Of a stretch of DNA of 39,830 nt, positions 7,765-16,223 are shown in pieces. A program made the translations under genes and the position numbers. Location of the stretch: assembly GCA_021323775.1 (NCBI GenBank), contig JAJPKK010000061.1:1-39830 (forward strand), in the 5' to 3' direction. The DNA comes from Hyphomicrobiales bacterium. GTDB taxonomy: Bacteria > Pseudomonadota > Alphaproteobacteria > Rhizobiales > Xanthobacteraceae. Below the pieces are notes generated by a model. It had not been told where the DNA came from. It did not search any database and worked only from the letters and a program-made list of their open reading frames with translations. Numbering within the stretch: the first letter of the stretch is position 1; the number at the start of each line of letters is the position of its first letter.

Positions 7765-8850
7765 TCAGGATTTGGGCTGCAGGACCGCGAGCCAGGGCTT
7801 TGCCGCCTTCTCGGCCGCGGCGCGGATCTGCGGCGTCTGCTGAGCCGCGAACTGGTCGAGATAAGGGTCCCCATTGCCCCCTGCTTTGGCGATGAGGTGC
7901 CACTTGATGGCCTCGATCGGATTGAGCGCAGCGCCGTGGCCGACGCTGAGCAGGCGGGCGAGACGGTTCTGGGCGATCGGGCTGCCGCGCAGAGCGGCCT
8001 TGCGGAACAGCGCCGCCGCCTTGGCCTCGTCCTTGGGGACGCCCGTGCCGTTAAACAAGGCGATTGCGTACTCCACTTCGGCATCGAGGTTTTCCGCCAG
8101 CGCGGCGGCGCCGAGCAGGCGAGCGGCTTCCGTTAAGTTCTTCTCGACGCCCTTACCATCCTTGTAGAGCGTTGCCAGAGCATATTGGGCTTCCGCATTG
8201 CCCTGTTGGGCCGCAGCCTTGAACAATTCCGCAGCGCGAGCAAAATCTTGCGGGAATTGCTGGCCTTCGAGGTACAGGAGGCCAAGATCATAGGCCGCCG
8301 CGGCATTGCCAAGTTTGGCCGCCGACGTCAACAGCCGTGCAGCCTCTGTCCTGTCATGCAGGCCGCCGCGGCGCGAAATGTGGAAGATCGCGAGCGCGAA
8401 CATGGCATCGCTGTCGCCCCGGTCGGCGGCAAGCTTGTACCATTTTGCGGCCTTGACCTCGTCCAGCGGTACGCCGAGGCCATTGGAATAAAGCTCTCCG
8501 AGCAACGTCATGGCGCGCGGGTCTCCCTTTTCCTGGACACGCCGCGTCGCTTCGGCGAAAGCGGTGAGAAAATAGCCCCGCTGATAGGCGCCGTAGGCAA
8601 GGTCGGGCTCATGGCCGCCGCGCGCCGGCTGGCTGCTCGCCGACGCGCCCGCAGCCGGTTTTGCATCCGCAGGCTTCGTTGGTGGGAATTGCCGGGGGAG
8701 CAGCGTGCCGGATGGAGGCGTCGGGGGCGGCGCCTGGGCGCCAACGTGACCGACCGCGAACGATGCCGCGAGAAATCCCAATGCCGCGAGCGCAGATTTC
8801 GATCGTCTCGAGTGACCTGCGGGGTGGGCAACGGAAATGCGGTCGATCAC
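7765..8850 (-). CDS. Secreted Sel1-repeat (TPR-like) protein
   Basis: 361 residues from a GTG at 8850. The start codon overlaps the stop of the upstream ThiE-like gene (GTGA), suggesting translational coupling. A basic N-terminus and hydrophobic stretch (about residues 16-38, ending V-G-A-Q) look like a signal peptide, followed by a Pro/Ala-rich linker to about residue 75. From there Sel1-type repeats of about 36 residues run to the end, with units such as A-M-T-L-L-G-E-L-Y-S-N-G-L-G-V and A-E-A-Q-Y-A-L-A-T-L-Y-K-D-G-K-G-V. Sel1 proteins usually act as periplasmic or exported adaptor scaffolds; no partner can be named here. Confidence 0.9.
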   Translation of the reverse strand: MIDRISVAHPAGHSRRSKSALAALGFLAASFAVGHVGAQAPPPTPPSGTLLPRQFPPTKPADAKPAAGASASSQPARGGHEPDLAYGAYQRGYFLTAFAEATRRVQEKGDPRAMTLLGELYSNGLGVPLDEVKAAKWYKLAADRGDSDAMFALAIFHISRRGGLHDRTEAARLLTSAAKLGNAAAAYDLGLLYLEGQQFPQDFARAAELFKAAAQQGNAEAQYALATLYKDGKGVEKNLTEAARLLGAAALAENLDAEVEYAIALFNGTGVPKDEAKAAALFRKAALRGSPIAQNRLARLLSVGHGAALNPIEAIKWHLIAKAGGNGDPYLDQFAAQQTPQIRAAAEKAAKPWLAVLQPKS

Positions 8851-9497
8851 GTCGTCGTCTCCGTGACAGTGAGCCGGGCCGCCGCCTCGGCGGCGGCGGC
8901 TTCAGGCCCGCGCGAATCTTCGAACAGAGCATCCCCGACCGCGACGAAATCGGCGCCGGCCGCTGTAAGCGCATCGATGTCATCAAGCGCGCTCGCATAC
9001 CCGACGCAGGGAATCTCGAACACCTCGGCCCACCAGGCCACCCGGTCGATGACAGCCTCGCGGGAGGGGCGGTGGCCGGCGGCATCGGGTTCGCCGAACA
9101 TGACGTAGTCGGCGCCCGCCTCAGCCGCCACCATGGCATCGTGGCGGCTGCGAAGCCCACCGGCGCCCGCGATATAGTTCGGCTTGAGCGTCTCAATGGC
9201 CGCTCGCAGCGCGTCCGGCCCGACAAGATGAGCCCCATCGGCGCCGCTCCGTGCAACGATGTCCGGCCGGCCGGCAACGATGAGCGCTGCCCCTGAAGCC
9301 TGCACGCCGGGCGCCACAGCTTTGACCCGGTCGATGAGGCTGCGCTCATCCGCATCGCGCAGGCGCAGCAGAACGGCTGCGACATCGACCGCGCCAATGA
9401 CCTTGGCGAGCGAGCCCGAAAGCGTCGCAGGATCGCTCACCAGCGGGGTCAGGAGATAGAGGCGCGGATTGGGTCGGCTGGAGGATTGGGGGATCAT
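8847..9497 (-). CDS. ThiE/TenI-like protein (thiamine phosphate synthase family, degenerate active site)
   Basis: 216 residues from the ATG at 9497; a longer frame to 9593 exists but its leader has no family character. A TIM-barrel ThiE/TenI pattern is visible: R-L-Y-L-L-T-P near the start, V-A-A-V-L-L-R-L-R (cf. Q-L-R-x-K), G-A-D-G-A-H-L-V-G, S-R-H-D-A-M-V-A-A-E-A-G-A-D-Y-V-M-F-G and G-A-D-F-V-A-V-G-D-A-L-F. The G-x-x-T-K phosphate/substrate motif of true ThiE is missing, and LRLR replaces LRxK, so catalysis of thiamine phosphate formation is doubtful. Coupled to the Sel1 gene by a GTGA overlap; no other thi gene is nearby. Confidence 0.8.
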   Translation of the reverse strand: MIPQSSSRPNPRLYLLTPLVSDPATLSGSLAKVIGAVDVAAVLLRLRDADERSLIDRVKAVAPGVQASGAALIVAGRPDIVARSGADGAHLVGPDALRAAIETLKPNYIAGAGGLRSRHDAMVAAEAGADYVMFGEPDAAGHRPSREAVIDRVAWWAEVFEIPCVGYASALDDIDALTAAGADFVAVGDALFEDSRGPEAAAAEAAARLTVTETTT

Positions 9498-9771
9498 CGG
9501 ATCTGCAACGACGCCTCTGCGGGCCCTCGGCGCGGCATCGTGAGCCTTGGTTAATACGCTCGGCTTCGCGTCGCAAGTTCCGCAAAGCCGCACCGGCCCG
9601 GGGCGCCCAGCGATTGATTTCGCCCAAGCGCGTGACCCTGCGCCGCGGGCTTCCCCGCCCGCCCCGCCAACCCCGGCACAGGGGCGCGGGCATCTCGCCT
9701 GCCGCCCCGGCCGGTCGCTCAGACCAGATTTCGATAGGGTTGCATCGAAAGCGATGCCGCGCCGCTCTTCG

Positions 9772-9792
9772 CCTCTCCCCGACGGGGAGGGG
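9772..9792. repeat. CCTCTCCCC/GGGGAGGGG hairpin repeat
   Basis: CCTCTCCCC, GAC loop, GGGGAGGGG: a tight GC-rich hairpin of the CCCTCCCC repeat class seen elsewhere in the window (24440-24595, 37231-37288). It lies in the gap 9498-9829, which otherwise holds a proline-rich-looking GC tract (9640-9720) and no supported gene. On the minus strand it could terminate transcription after the CMD-family gene. Confidence 0.55.
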
Positions 9793-9829
9793 TGGAGAGC
9801 CTTTCGCTCAACCTCATCGTAAAAATGCT

Positions 9830-10375
9830 TTAGCGCCCGCGATTGGTTTCCGGTTCGAGGTCGATCGCCAGCGCCTTCATGACACGGTTGTGCATGATGT
9901 AGGTCCCGACCAGCACCGAAAGCTCGACAAGCTCGCGCTCGTCGAAATGGCGTCGCACGCCGGCAAACACCTCGTCAGACACCGAGGTCGAGAGCGTCAT
10001 CGCCTCAGCATAGGCGAGTGCGGCGCGCTCGCGCGCATCGAACAGGTCGGTCGCGCGCCAGTTCTCCAGCGCATTACATTCCCTAAGCGTCAAGCCTTCA
10101 GCAAGCGCCAATCCGGGGACATGCTGCGCCAGCACGTAGTCGACGTTATTGAGATGCGCGACGCGGATGATCACGATTTCGCGCAGCCGTCCGCTGAGCT
10201 TTGTCTTCCAGCGCACGGCGCTGTTATGGTCGAACCACGTTTGCGCCAGCGCCGGGCTGTGCAGCAAGAGCTTATAGACGTTGAGGAGACCGCCGCGGCG
10301 GCCCGCCTTGATGCGTCCGATCATCTCAGCAAGCTCAGGATGCTCGGCCTCCTCGATCAGCGAAATGCGCGCCAT
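9830..10375 (-). CDS. Carboxymuconolactone decarboxylase (CMD) family protein without CxxC
   Basis: 181 residues, all-helical AhpD/CMD fold. Seen: L-N-V-Y-K-L-L-L-H-S-P-A-L-A near residue 31, L-R-E-I-V-I-I-R-V-A near 64, then D-Y-V-L-A-Q-H with His85 where redox-active members carry a CxxC. The C-terminal A-L-A-Y-A-E-A-M-T and the L-V-E-L-S-V-L-V-G-T-Y helices are typical. The absence of the cysteine pair argues against peroxidase activity; members of this type are usually decarboxylase-like or of unknown role. It lies downstream of the OFA transporter, separated by about 250 bases with repeats, so it is probably its own unit. Confidence 0.88.
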   Translation of the reverse strand: MARISLIEEAEHPELAEMIGRIKAGRRGGLLNVYKLLLHSPALAQTWFDHNSAVRWKTKLSGRLREIVIIRVAHLNNVDYVLAQHVPGLALAEGLTLRECNALENWRATDLFDARERAALAYAEAMTLSTSVSDEVFAGVRRHFDERELVELSVLVGTYIMHNRVMKALAIDLEPETNRGR

Positions 10376-10546
10376 GAAATCCCCGCGACGTTATGGGCGG
10401 CAGGCCCTTCGGACGGGTCGGCATAGCAATTTGTTGCGGTGACGGAAAGTTGCGCGGGGCGTCCTAGCGGGGTCTTGAACTGCACTCATTTGGAAACGCC
10501 GAGGCGAAAGCGGGCGGGTCGCCCGCGCCCTCCCAGCGAGGGGGGT

Positions 10547-10618
10547 CCAGGTGCCCGGATGGAGCGAAGCGACATCTGGGAGCGGCCTTCCCGCATTTCG
10601 CTTCGCTCAATGCGGGCT
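10547..10618. repeat. Two palindromic hairpins (GAGCGAAGCG type)
   Basis: CCCGGATG-GAGCGAAGCGA-CATCTGGG at about 10555-10582 and CCCGCATT-TCGCTTCGCTC-AATGCGGG at about 10592-10618 each fold into a hairpin. They sit just after the minus-strand end of the OFA transporter gene and are well placed to end its transcript. The rest of the gap (10376-10546) shows no gene. Confidence 0.65.
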
Positions 10619-10627
10619 AAAGCCGGA

Positions 10628-12283
10628 TCAGAAAATCTTGATCGCGCTCTCCAGCGTCTTCCACACGCCCCAAGCGAGCGGAATGCCAACGAAAGCCCAG
10701 AAGATCGCCGCCTTGGCGTCGAGCCCGCCCTTGCCGATGCCGAACGAACCCGACGACGTGACGCTGCCGGCGCTGTGTTGCCTGGCTTGCAGCGCCGCCA
10801 CTTCCTCCGGCTTCATGAACCATTTGGCCGCCAGCGGCTTGACCAGCAAATTGCACACGAAGCCGGCCGCCAGCATGCCGGAGAGGATGTAAAGGGTCAC
10901 GTCGTAGACGTGGTCGCGCGCCACGCCGGCATTGATTTCGAACTCACGGATGTAGTTGACGACGACCGGACCAACGATGCCGGCCGTGGACCACGCGGTC
11001 AAAAGGCGGCCGTGAATGGCGCCGACGAATTGGGTGCCAAATACATCGGCAAGATAGGCCGGCACCGTCGCGAAGCCGCCGCCATACATCGACAGAATGA
11101 CGCAGAAGAATGCGACGAACAACGCCTTCTGGCCCGAATGCGCGGCCCAGGGTGCGAGCGCATACATGGCGATGCCGAGCAGGAAGAACGTATAATACGT
11201 GTTCTTGCGCCCGACATAGTCCGACAGCGACGCCCAGAAGAAGCGGCCTCCAATGTTAAACAGCGACAGCAGGCCCGTGAAGCCGGCGGCGATCGCTGCA
11301 ATCATGGTCCGCTGCTCGGGGCTCAATTGCGTGAATCCGAGCTCCGGATGACCGATCAGCGAGCCGCCGAAAATCTCCTGCAGCATCGGCGAAGCCATCC
11401 CTATGACGCCAATGCCGGCCGACACATTGAGAGTGAGCACTGCCCAGATGAGCCAGAACTGCGCGGTCTTATGAGCGTCCTTGAGATGGACGTGATGCTG
11501 GGTGATCATCGCCTTGGAGTTGTCCGGCGGCGTCCACCCCTCGGGGCGCCACCCCGTCGGGGGCAAGCGATAGCCAAATGCTCCGATCAGCATGAACACA
11601 AAGTAGATGGCGGCCATGGCGAGAAAGGTCTGCCACACGCCGACCGACGTAGAGGTCCGGAAATAGTTCATCAGCAGGTCGGCAAGCGGGGCGCCAATCA
11701 TAGCGCCGCCGCCGAAGCCCATGATCGCCATGCCGGTCGCCATGCCGCGGCGATCCGGAAACCATTTCACCAGCGTGGAGACCGGCGAGATGTAACCCAG
11801 GCCGAGGCCGACGCCGCCGATCACGCCCGAGCCAAGCCACAACATCCACAATTGATGAACGATGACGCCGGCGGCGGAGATCACGAGCCCGCCGCTCCAG
11901 CACAGCGCCGCAACGACGCCGGCTTTGCGCGGGCCGGCATGCTCCAGCCATCCGCCCCACACGGCGGCGGACGACCCGAGCAAGACGAAGAACAGCGTGT
12001 ACATCCAGCCGAGGCTCGAAATGCGCCAATCGCACGTCGTGGTGAAAAGCTCGCCAACGAGCGTGATATCCGGACAAGCGACACTCTTGTCGATGCCGAT
12101 GGCGCGCGACAGCGGCAGCCAGAATACGCTGAAGCCATAGGCCATTCCGATGCAAAGATGGATGCAGAGCGCCGCCGGCGGCACAAGCCAGCGATTGAAC
12201 CCAGCCCTGGCAATGATGCGTTCGCGGTCGAGCAGCCCCAACGCGGAACCGAACCCCCTGTCCGCCTGTTCGAGCGTCGTCAT
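10628..12283 (-). CDS. MFS transporter, OFA (oxalate/formate antiporter) family
   Basis: 551 residues from the ATG at 12283, set by an excellent Shine-Dalgarno (GGAGG seven bases upstream); the longer frame to 12361 overlaps fdsD and is unlikely. About twelve membrane segments: N-terminal A-L-C-I-H-L-C-I-G-M-A-Y-G-F-S-V-F, the G-L-G-L-G-Y-I-S-P-V-S-T motif of OxlT-like carriers near residue 175, K-W-F-P-D-R-R-G-M-A-T-G between helices, and a large central loop (about 260-290). OxlT-family carriers exchange oxalate and formate or related anions at the inner membrane. Its position 22 bases after fdsD links it to formate supply or oxalate breakdown; no oxalyl-CoA genes are in view. Confidence 0.88.
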   Translation of the reverse strand: MTTLEQADRGFGSALGLLDRERIIARAGFNRWLVPPAALCIHLCIGMAYGFSVFWLPLSRAIGIDKSVACPDITLVGELFTTTCDWRISSLGWMYTLFFVLLGSSAAVWGGWLEHAGPRKAGVVAALCWSGGLVISAAGVIVHQLWMLWLGSGVIGGVGLGLGYISPVSTLVKWFPDRRGMATGMAIMGFGGGAMIGAPLADLLMNYFRTSTSVGVWQTFLAMAAIYFVFMLIGAFGYRLPPTGWRPEGWTPPDNSKAMITQHHVHLKDAHKTAQFWLIWAVLTLNVSAGIGVIGMASPMLQEIFGGSLIGHPELGFTQLSPEQRTMIAAIAAGFTGLLSLFNIGGRFFWASLSDYVGRKNTYYTFFLLGIAMYALAPWAAHSGQKALFVAFFCVILSMYGGGFATVPAYLADVFGTQFVGAIHGRLLTAWSTAGIVGPVVVNYIREFEINAGVARDHVYDVTLYILSGMLAAGFVCNLLVKPLAAKWFMKPEEVAALQARQHSAGSVTSSGSFGIGKGGLDAKAAIFWAFVGIPLAWGVWKTLESAIKIF

Positions 12284-12305
12284 TTTTGTTCCTCCAAAAC
12301 GGCTC

Positions 12306-12551
12306 TTATGAGCTCTTTGAGTTGGCTCCCGCATTATGTTGCGCCGCAAGTAACTTGACAACCGCCTCGCGCACGCAGGGGTCGAGCTCGTCGCCCCCCG
12401 CCTCCAGATGCGCGATGATCGCGTCCCGCATCCGCGGGTCCCAAAATCTGGCGAGGTGATCGGCGACGCCGGCCACGGTCTTGTCGTGCCCTTGGTGCGC
12501 GAAGAACTTGCCGATCTGATTCGCCATGTAGACGAGTTTGTCAGGCGACAT
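12306..12551 (-). CDS. fdsD: Formate dehydrogenase delta subunit
   Basis: 81 residues from the ATG at 12551 (MSPDKLVYMANQIGKFFAHQ). The pattern K-L-V-Y-M-A-N-Q-I-G-x-F-F, W-D-P-R-M-R and the C-terminal L-x-P-x-V-R-E-A-V is the small FdsD subunit. Its start overlaps the last codons and stop of fdhD (stop at 12541-12543), a normal tight arrangement of the fds operon. FdsD is a small non-cofactor subunit of the cytoplasmic NAD-dependent enzyme, needed for stability or assembly. A 126-codon frame extending upstream is only fdhD read in another phase. Confidence 0.93.
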   Translation of the reverse strand: MSPDKLVYMANQIGKFFAHQGHDKTVAGVADHLARFWDPRMRDAIIAHLEAGGDELDPCVREAVVKLLAAQHNAGANSKSS

Positions 12552-13359
12552 GGGCGATCGTTTCCTTGGCGATGCGATGGGGATGCGTAAAGATTTCGAA
12601 CCCGTCGCCACGGGCGATGGCGACCAGAGTGATGCCGGCGTATTCGGCCGTCCGCACGGCCAATGCTGTCGGCGCCGAGACGGCAACGATGACCGGCACG
12701 CCGATGGTCGCGGTCTTCTGCGCCATCTCCACTGAGACGCGGCTGGTCAGCAGGATCATTCCCGATCGGCCAGCGACGTGGCCGCGCGCCAGCGCTCCGC
12801 CGATCTTGTCCAGCGCATTATGGCGCCCCACGTCCTCGCGCACAGCGACAAGTCCTCGACAGGGCTCCCAGAAGGCTGCGCCGTGCATGGCGCGGGTTTC
12901 GCGGTTCAAGGTTTGGGACCCGCCGATCGAGTCCATGGCGCGCATGATGTCGCGCGGCGTGAACCGCTGCCCCGCCGGCACGACCGGCGGCGGCCGGCAT
13001 GCCTCGCTGAGGGACTCAATTCCGCAAAGCCCGCATCCCGTCGGCCCGGCAAGCCGCCGCTGCCGCGCCCTCAAGGCGGCCTGCCGGGGTTCGGTGAGCC
13101 ACATCCGCAACTCGATCCCGAACTCGGTATCGACGATGTCGAGCTGCTCGATTTCGCCAACCGAAGAGACGATTCCTTCAGTGATGCTGAAGCCGTAAGC
13201 AAAATCCTCCAGGTCCTGCGGCGTCGCCATCATGACGGCGTGCGACGCGCCATTGTAGGTGAAGGCGACAGCGGTCTCCTCCGGGACGGCGCGGTCGCCG
13301 TTCGAGAAATCATCGCCGCGCCAAGCCGTCCGCGCCACGCGTTTGATTGGAAGGTCCAC
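12541..13359 (-). CDS. fdhD: Formate dehydrogenase accessory sulfurtransferase FdhD
   Basis: 272 residues from a GTG at 13359, six bases after the fdsA stop. The C-G-L-C-G loop at Cys109-Cys112 is the sulfur-carrying motif, and R-E-D-V-G-R-H-N-A-L-D-K (about 178-189) and S-R-V-S-V-E-M-A-Q-K (about 206-215) are the family's diagnostic blocks. FdhD (FdsC in Rhodobacter) transfers sulfur from a cysteine desulfurase to the bis-MGD cofactor before insertion into the catalytic subunit. The position between fdsA and fdsD matches the fdsGBACD order. No Shine-Dalgarno is obvious at the GTG, so translation is probably coupled to fdsA. Confidence 0.95.
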   Translation of the reverse strand: MDLPIKRVARTAWRGDDFSNGDRAVPEETAVAFTYNGASHAVMMATPQDLEDFAYGFSITEGIVSSVGEIEQLDIVDTEFGIELRMWLTEPRQAALRARQRRLAGPTGCGLCGIESLSEACRPPPVVPAGQRFTPRDIMRAMDSIGGSQTLNRETRAMHGAAFWEPCRGLVAVREDVGRHNALDKIGGALARGHVAGRSGMILLTSRVSVEMAQKTATIGVPVIVAVSAPTALAVRTAEYAGITLVAIARGDGFEIFTHPHRIAKETIAHVA

Positions 13360-13365
13360 TTGGGT

Positions 13366-16212
13366 CTACTCGGCGGCTTCCACGAAAGGCGCAATGCGGC
13401 GGCTCTTGCGCGCGAGTTCATCGTAGCGCTCCTGCCACTCGGTCGGACCGTTCGATGGCGTAACCTGCACGGCCGTCACCTTGTACTCGGGGCAGTTGGT
13501 CGCCCAGTCCGAGTACTCGGTGGTGACCACATTGGCCTGCGTTCCGGGATGATGGAACGTCGTGTAGACCACTCCGGGCGCGACCCGCTCGGTGATCAAT
13601 GCGCGCAACGTCGTCTCGCCGGCGCGGCTTGCGAGCTTGACCCAGTCGCCGTCCCGGATGCCGCGCTGCTCGGCGTCGTGGGGATGTATCTCGAGCCGGT
13701 CCTCCTCGTGCCAGATCACGTTTTCGGTCCGCCGCGTCTGCGCGCCCACATTGTACTGGCTGAGGATGCGGCCGGTCGTGAGCAGCAGCGGGAAACGCGG
13801 ACCGGTGCGCTCGTCAGTCGCGATGTATTCAGTGACAATGAATTTGCCCTTGCCGCGCACAAAGCCGTTCACGTGCATGACCGCCGTGCCGGCGGGCGCC
13901 TTCTCGTTGCACGGCCATTGGATCGAGCCGAGCGCATCGAGCTTGTCAAACGAGACCCCGGCGAATGTCGGCGTCAGCCGCGCAATCTCGTCCATCACCT
14001 GCGACGGATGATCGTAGTGCATCGGGAAGCCCATCGCCTTGGCGATGTCGAGCGTAATCTCCCAATCGGCTTTCCCGGATTTCGGCTGCATCACCTTGCG
14101 GACGCGCTGGATGCGCCGCTCGGCGTTGGTGAAGGTGCCGTCCTTTTCAAGGAACGTGGAGCCGGGCAGGAAAATGTGGGCGTAATTGGCGGTCTCGTTG
14201 AGGAACAGGTCCTGCACGACGACGCACTCCATCGCCGCCAGGCCCGCCGCCACATGCCTGGTGTCAGGATCGGACTGCAGGATGTCCTCGCCCTGGATGT
14301 AGATGCCTTTGAACGAACCGTCGATGGCGGCGTCCAGCATGTTGGGGATGCGCAGGCCGGGTTCTCTGTCAAGGCTTACGCCCCATGCCGCCTCGAACAG
14401 CGCGCGGGTGGCGTCGCCCGAGATATGGCGATAGCCGGAAAGCTCGTGCGGGAATGAGCCCATGTCGCACGATCCCTGAACGTTGTTCTGTCCCCGCAGC
14501 GGGTTCACCCCGACTCCGGGACGCCCGAGATTGCCGGTCGCCATCGCGAGATTGGCGATGGCCATCACGGCGGTCGTGCCTTGGCTGTGCTCGGTAACGC
14601 CGAGGCCGTAATAGATGGCCGCGTTGCCGCCGGTCGCGTAAAGTCGCGCTGCGCCGCGGATCGCCTCGGCCGGCACGCCGGAGATCTTAGCCACCGCCTC
14701 GGGGCTGTTGCGGGGTTCGGCGACGAACGCCGCCCAATCCTGAAACTCGTCCCAGTCGCACCGCTCGCGCACGAAGGCTTCGTTGACGAGGCCTTCGGCG
14801 ACAACCACATGGGCAAGCGCCGTCAGGACCGCGACATTCGTGCCGGGCAGCAGCGGCAAGTGATAGGCTGCCTCCACATGCGGCGTGCGCACAAGGTCGA
14901 TGCGGCGCGGATCGATGACGATCAGTCTGGCCCCCGCGCGCAGCCGTTTCTTCATGCGGGAGGCGAATACCGGGTGCGCATCGGTCGGATTGGCGCCGAT
15001 CAGCATCACGACGTCGGAATGCTCGATCGAATCGAAGTCCTGCGTGCCGGCGGATGTTCCAAATGCGGTGCCGAGGCCATATCCGGTCGGCGAATGGCAG
15101 ACCCGCGCGCAGGTATCGACATTGTTGTTTCCGAAGCCGGCGCGGATCAGCTTCTGCACCAGGAAGGTCTCTTCGTTGGTGCAGCGCGACGACGTGATGC
15201 CGCCGATTGAGCGGCGCCCATACTTCGCTTGAATGCGCTTGAACTCCGATGCGGTGCGCGCGATCGCTTCCTCCCAGGACACTTCGCGCCACGGATCGGC
15301 GATCCGCTCACGCATCATCGGCTTGAGGATGCGTTCGCGGTGGGTGGCGTAACCCCAGGCGAAGCGGCCCTTGACGCAGGAATGTCCGCGATTCGCCTTG
15401 CCGTCCTTATAGGGCACCATGCGCACGACTTCATCGCCGCGCATCTCCGCCTTGAACGAGCAGCCCACACCACAGTATGCACAGGTCGTCACCACCGAAT
15501 GCTCGGGCGTGCCGATCTGGATGACCGATTTTTCGGTGAGCGTCGCGGTCGGGCACGCCTGCACGCAGGCGCCGCATGACACGCACTCCGAACTCAGGAA
15601 TGCCTCCTCCATGCCGGGCGAGACTACGGAATCAAAACCCCGCCCTGCAATGGTCAGCGCGAAGGTCCCTTGCACCTCCTCGCAGGCGCGTACGCAGCGC
15701 GAGCACACGATGCACTTCGAGGGATCGTACGTAAAATAGGGATTGGACTCGTCCTTTCCGGGATCGGGATGCTTCGCTCCCTGGTAGCCGTAGCGCACAT
15801 CCCGCAGGCCGACGGCGCCGGCCATGTCCTGGAGCTCGCAGTCGCCATTTGCCGCGCAGGTGAGGCAGTCGAGCGGGTGGTCGGAGATGTAGAGCTCCAT
15901 GACGCCTTTGCGCAGGCGTTTCAATCGATCCGTCTGAGTGCGAACGGCCATTCCAGCCGCGACCGGCGTGGTGCAGGACGCCGGCGTGCCGGGACGCCCC
16001 TCGATCTCGACCAGGCAGAGGCGGCATGAGCCGAACGCCTCAACCATGTCGGTGGCGCAGAGCTTGGGAATCTGCGTTCCCATCTCCATGGCGGCGCGCA
16101 TGATCGAGGTGTCTTCCGGCACCGTGACGGCATGACCGTCAATGGTGAGGGTGACGGTCTTCGCCGCCCGCGAGCGGGGCGTGCCGTAGTCGACCTCGTG
16201 CACGAGCGACAT
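13366..16212 (-). CDS. fdsA: NAD-dependent formate dehydrogenase, molybdenum catalytic alpha subunit
   Basis: 948 residues from the ATG at 16212, chosen because AGGAG lies six bases upstream; an in-frame ATG at 16227 overlaps the fdsGB stop as ATGA and is the alternative. Cofactor ligands in order: [2Fe-2S] Cys52, 63, 66, 80; His112-Cys116-Cys119-Cys125; two [4Fe-4S] sets Cys167/170/173/177 and Cys210/213/216/220; then the proximal cluster Cys244/247/251/279 of the molybdopterin oxidoreductase domain. The catalytic segment is A-R-V-C-H-S-P, giving Cys372 as Mo ligand (no selenocysteine) followed by His373. A C-terminal molydop_binding domain is complete. It oxidises formate to CO2 and passes electrons to the FdsGB diaphorase in the cytoplasm. 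Confidence 0.97.
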   Translation of the reverse strand: MSLVHEVDYGTPRSRAAKTVTLTIDGHAVTVPEDTSIMRAAMEMGTQIPKLCATDMVEAFGSCRLCLVEIEGRPGTPASCTTPVAAGMAVRTQTDRLKRLRKGVMELYISDHPLDCLTCAANGDCELQDMAGAVGLRDVRYGYQGAKHPDPGKDESNPYFTYDPSKCIVCSRCVRACEEVQGTFALTIAGRGFDSVVSPGMEEAFLSSECVSCGACVQACPTATLTEKSVIQIGTPEHSVVTTCAYCGVGCSFKAEMRGDEVVRMVPYKDGKANRGHSCVKGRFAWGYATHRERILKPMMRERIADPWREVSWEEAIARTASEFKRIQAKYGRRSIGGITSSRCTNEETFLVQKLIRAGFGNNNVDTCARVCHSPTGYGLGTAFGTSAGTQDFDSIEHSDVVMLIGANPTDAHPVFASRMKKRLRAGARLIVIDPRRIDLVRTPHVEAAYHLPLLPGTNVAVLTALAHVVVAEGLVNEAFVRERCDWDEFQDWAAFVAEPRNSPEAVAKISGVPAEAIRGAARLYATGGNAAIYYGLGVTEHSQGTTAVMAIANLAMATGNLGRPGVGVNPLRGQNNVQGSCDMGSFPHELSGYRHISGDATRALFEAAWGVSLDREPGLRIPNMLDAAIDGSFKGIYIQGEDILQSDPDTRHVAAGLAAMECVVVQDLFLNETANYAHIFLPGSTFLEKDGTFTNAERRIQRVRKVMQPKSGKADWEITLDIAKAMGFPMHYDHPSQVMDEIARLTPTFAGVSFDKLDALGSIQWPCNEKAPAGTAVMHVNGFVRGKGKFIVTEYIATDERTGPRFPLLLTTGRILSQYNVGAQTRRTENVIWHEEDRLEIHPHDAEQRGIRDGDWVKLASRAGETTLRALITERVAPGVVYTTFHHPGTQANVVTTEYSDWATNCPEYKVTAVQVTPSNGPTEWQERYDELARKSRRIAPFVEAAE

Positions 16213-16223
16213 GACGTTCTCCT

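Noticed and set aside
7606-8136. A 176-codon plus-strand frame starting in the purM-Sel1 gap
   Set aside because: It overlaps the Sel1 gene antisense and has no recognisable pattern or ribosome site.
10439-12358. A 639-codon open frame on the plus strand
   Set aside because: It is antisense to the OFA transporter, with His/Arg/Glu-rich, family-less composition typical of the shadow frame of a high-GC gene.
12778-14457. A 559-codon plus-strand frame opposite fdhD and fdsA
   Set aside because: No family pattern; antisense to strongly supported genes.
13366-16212. Selenocysteine formate dehydrogenase
   Set aside because: The catalytic codon is a normal Cys codon in A-R-V-C-H-S-P, and the frame has no internal TGA.
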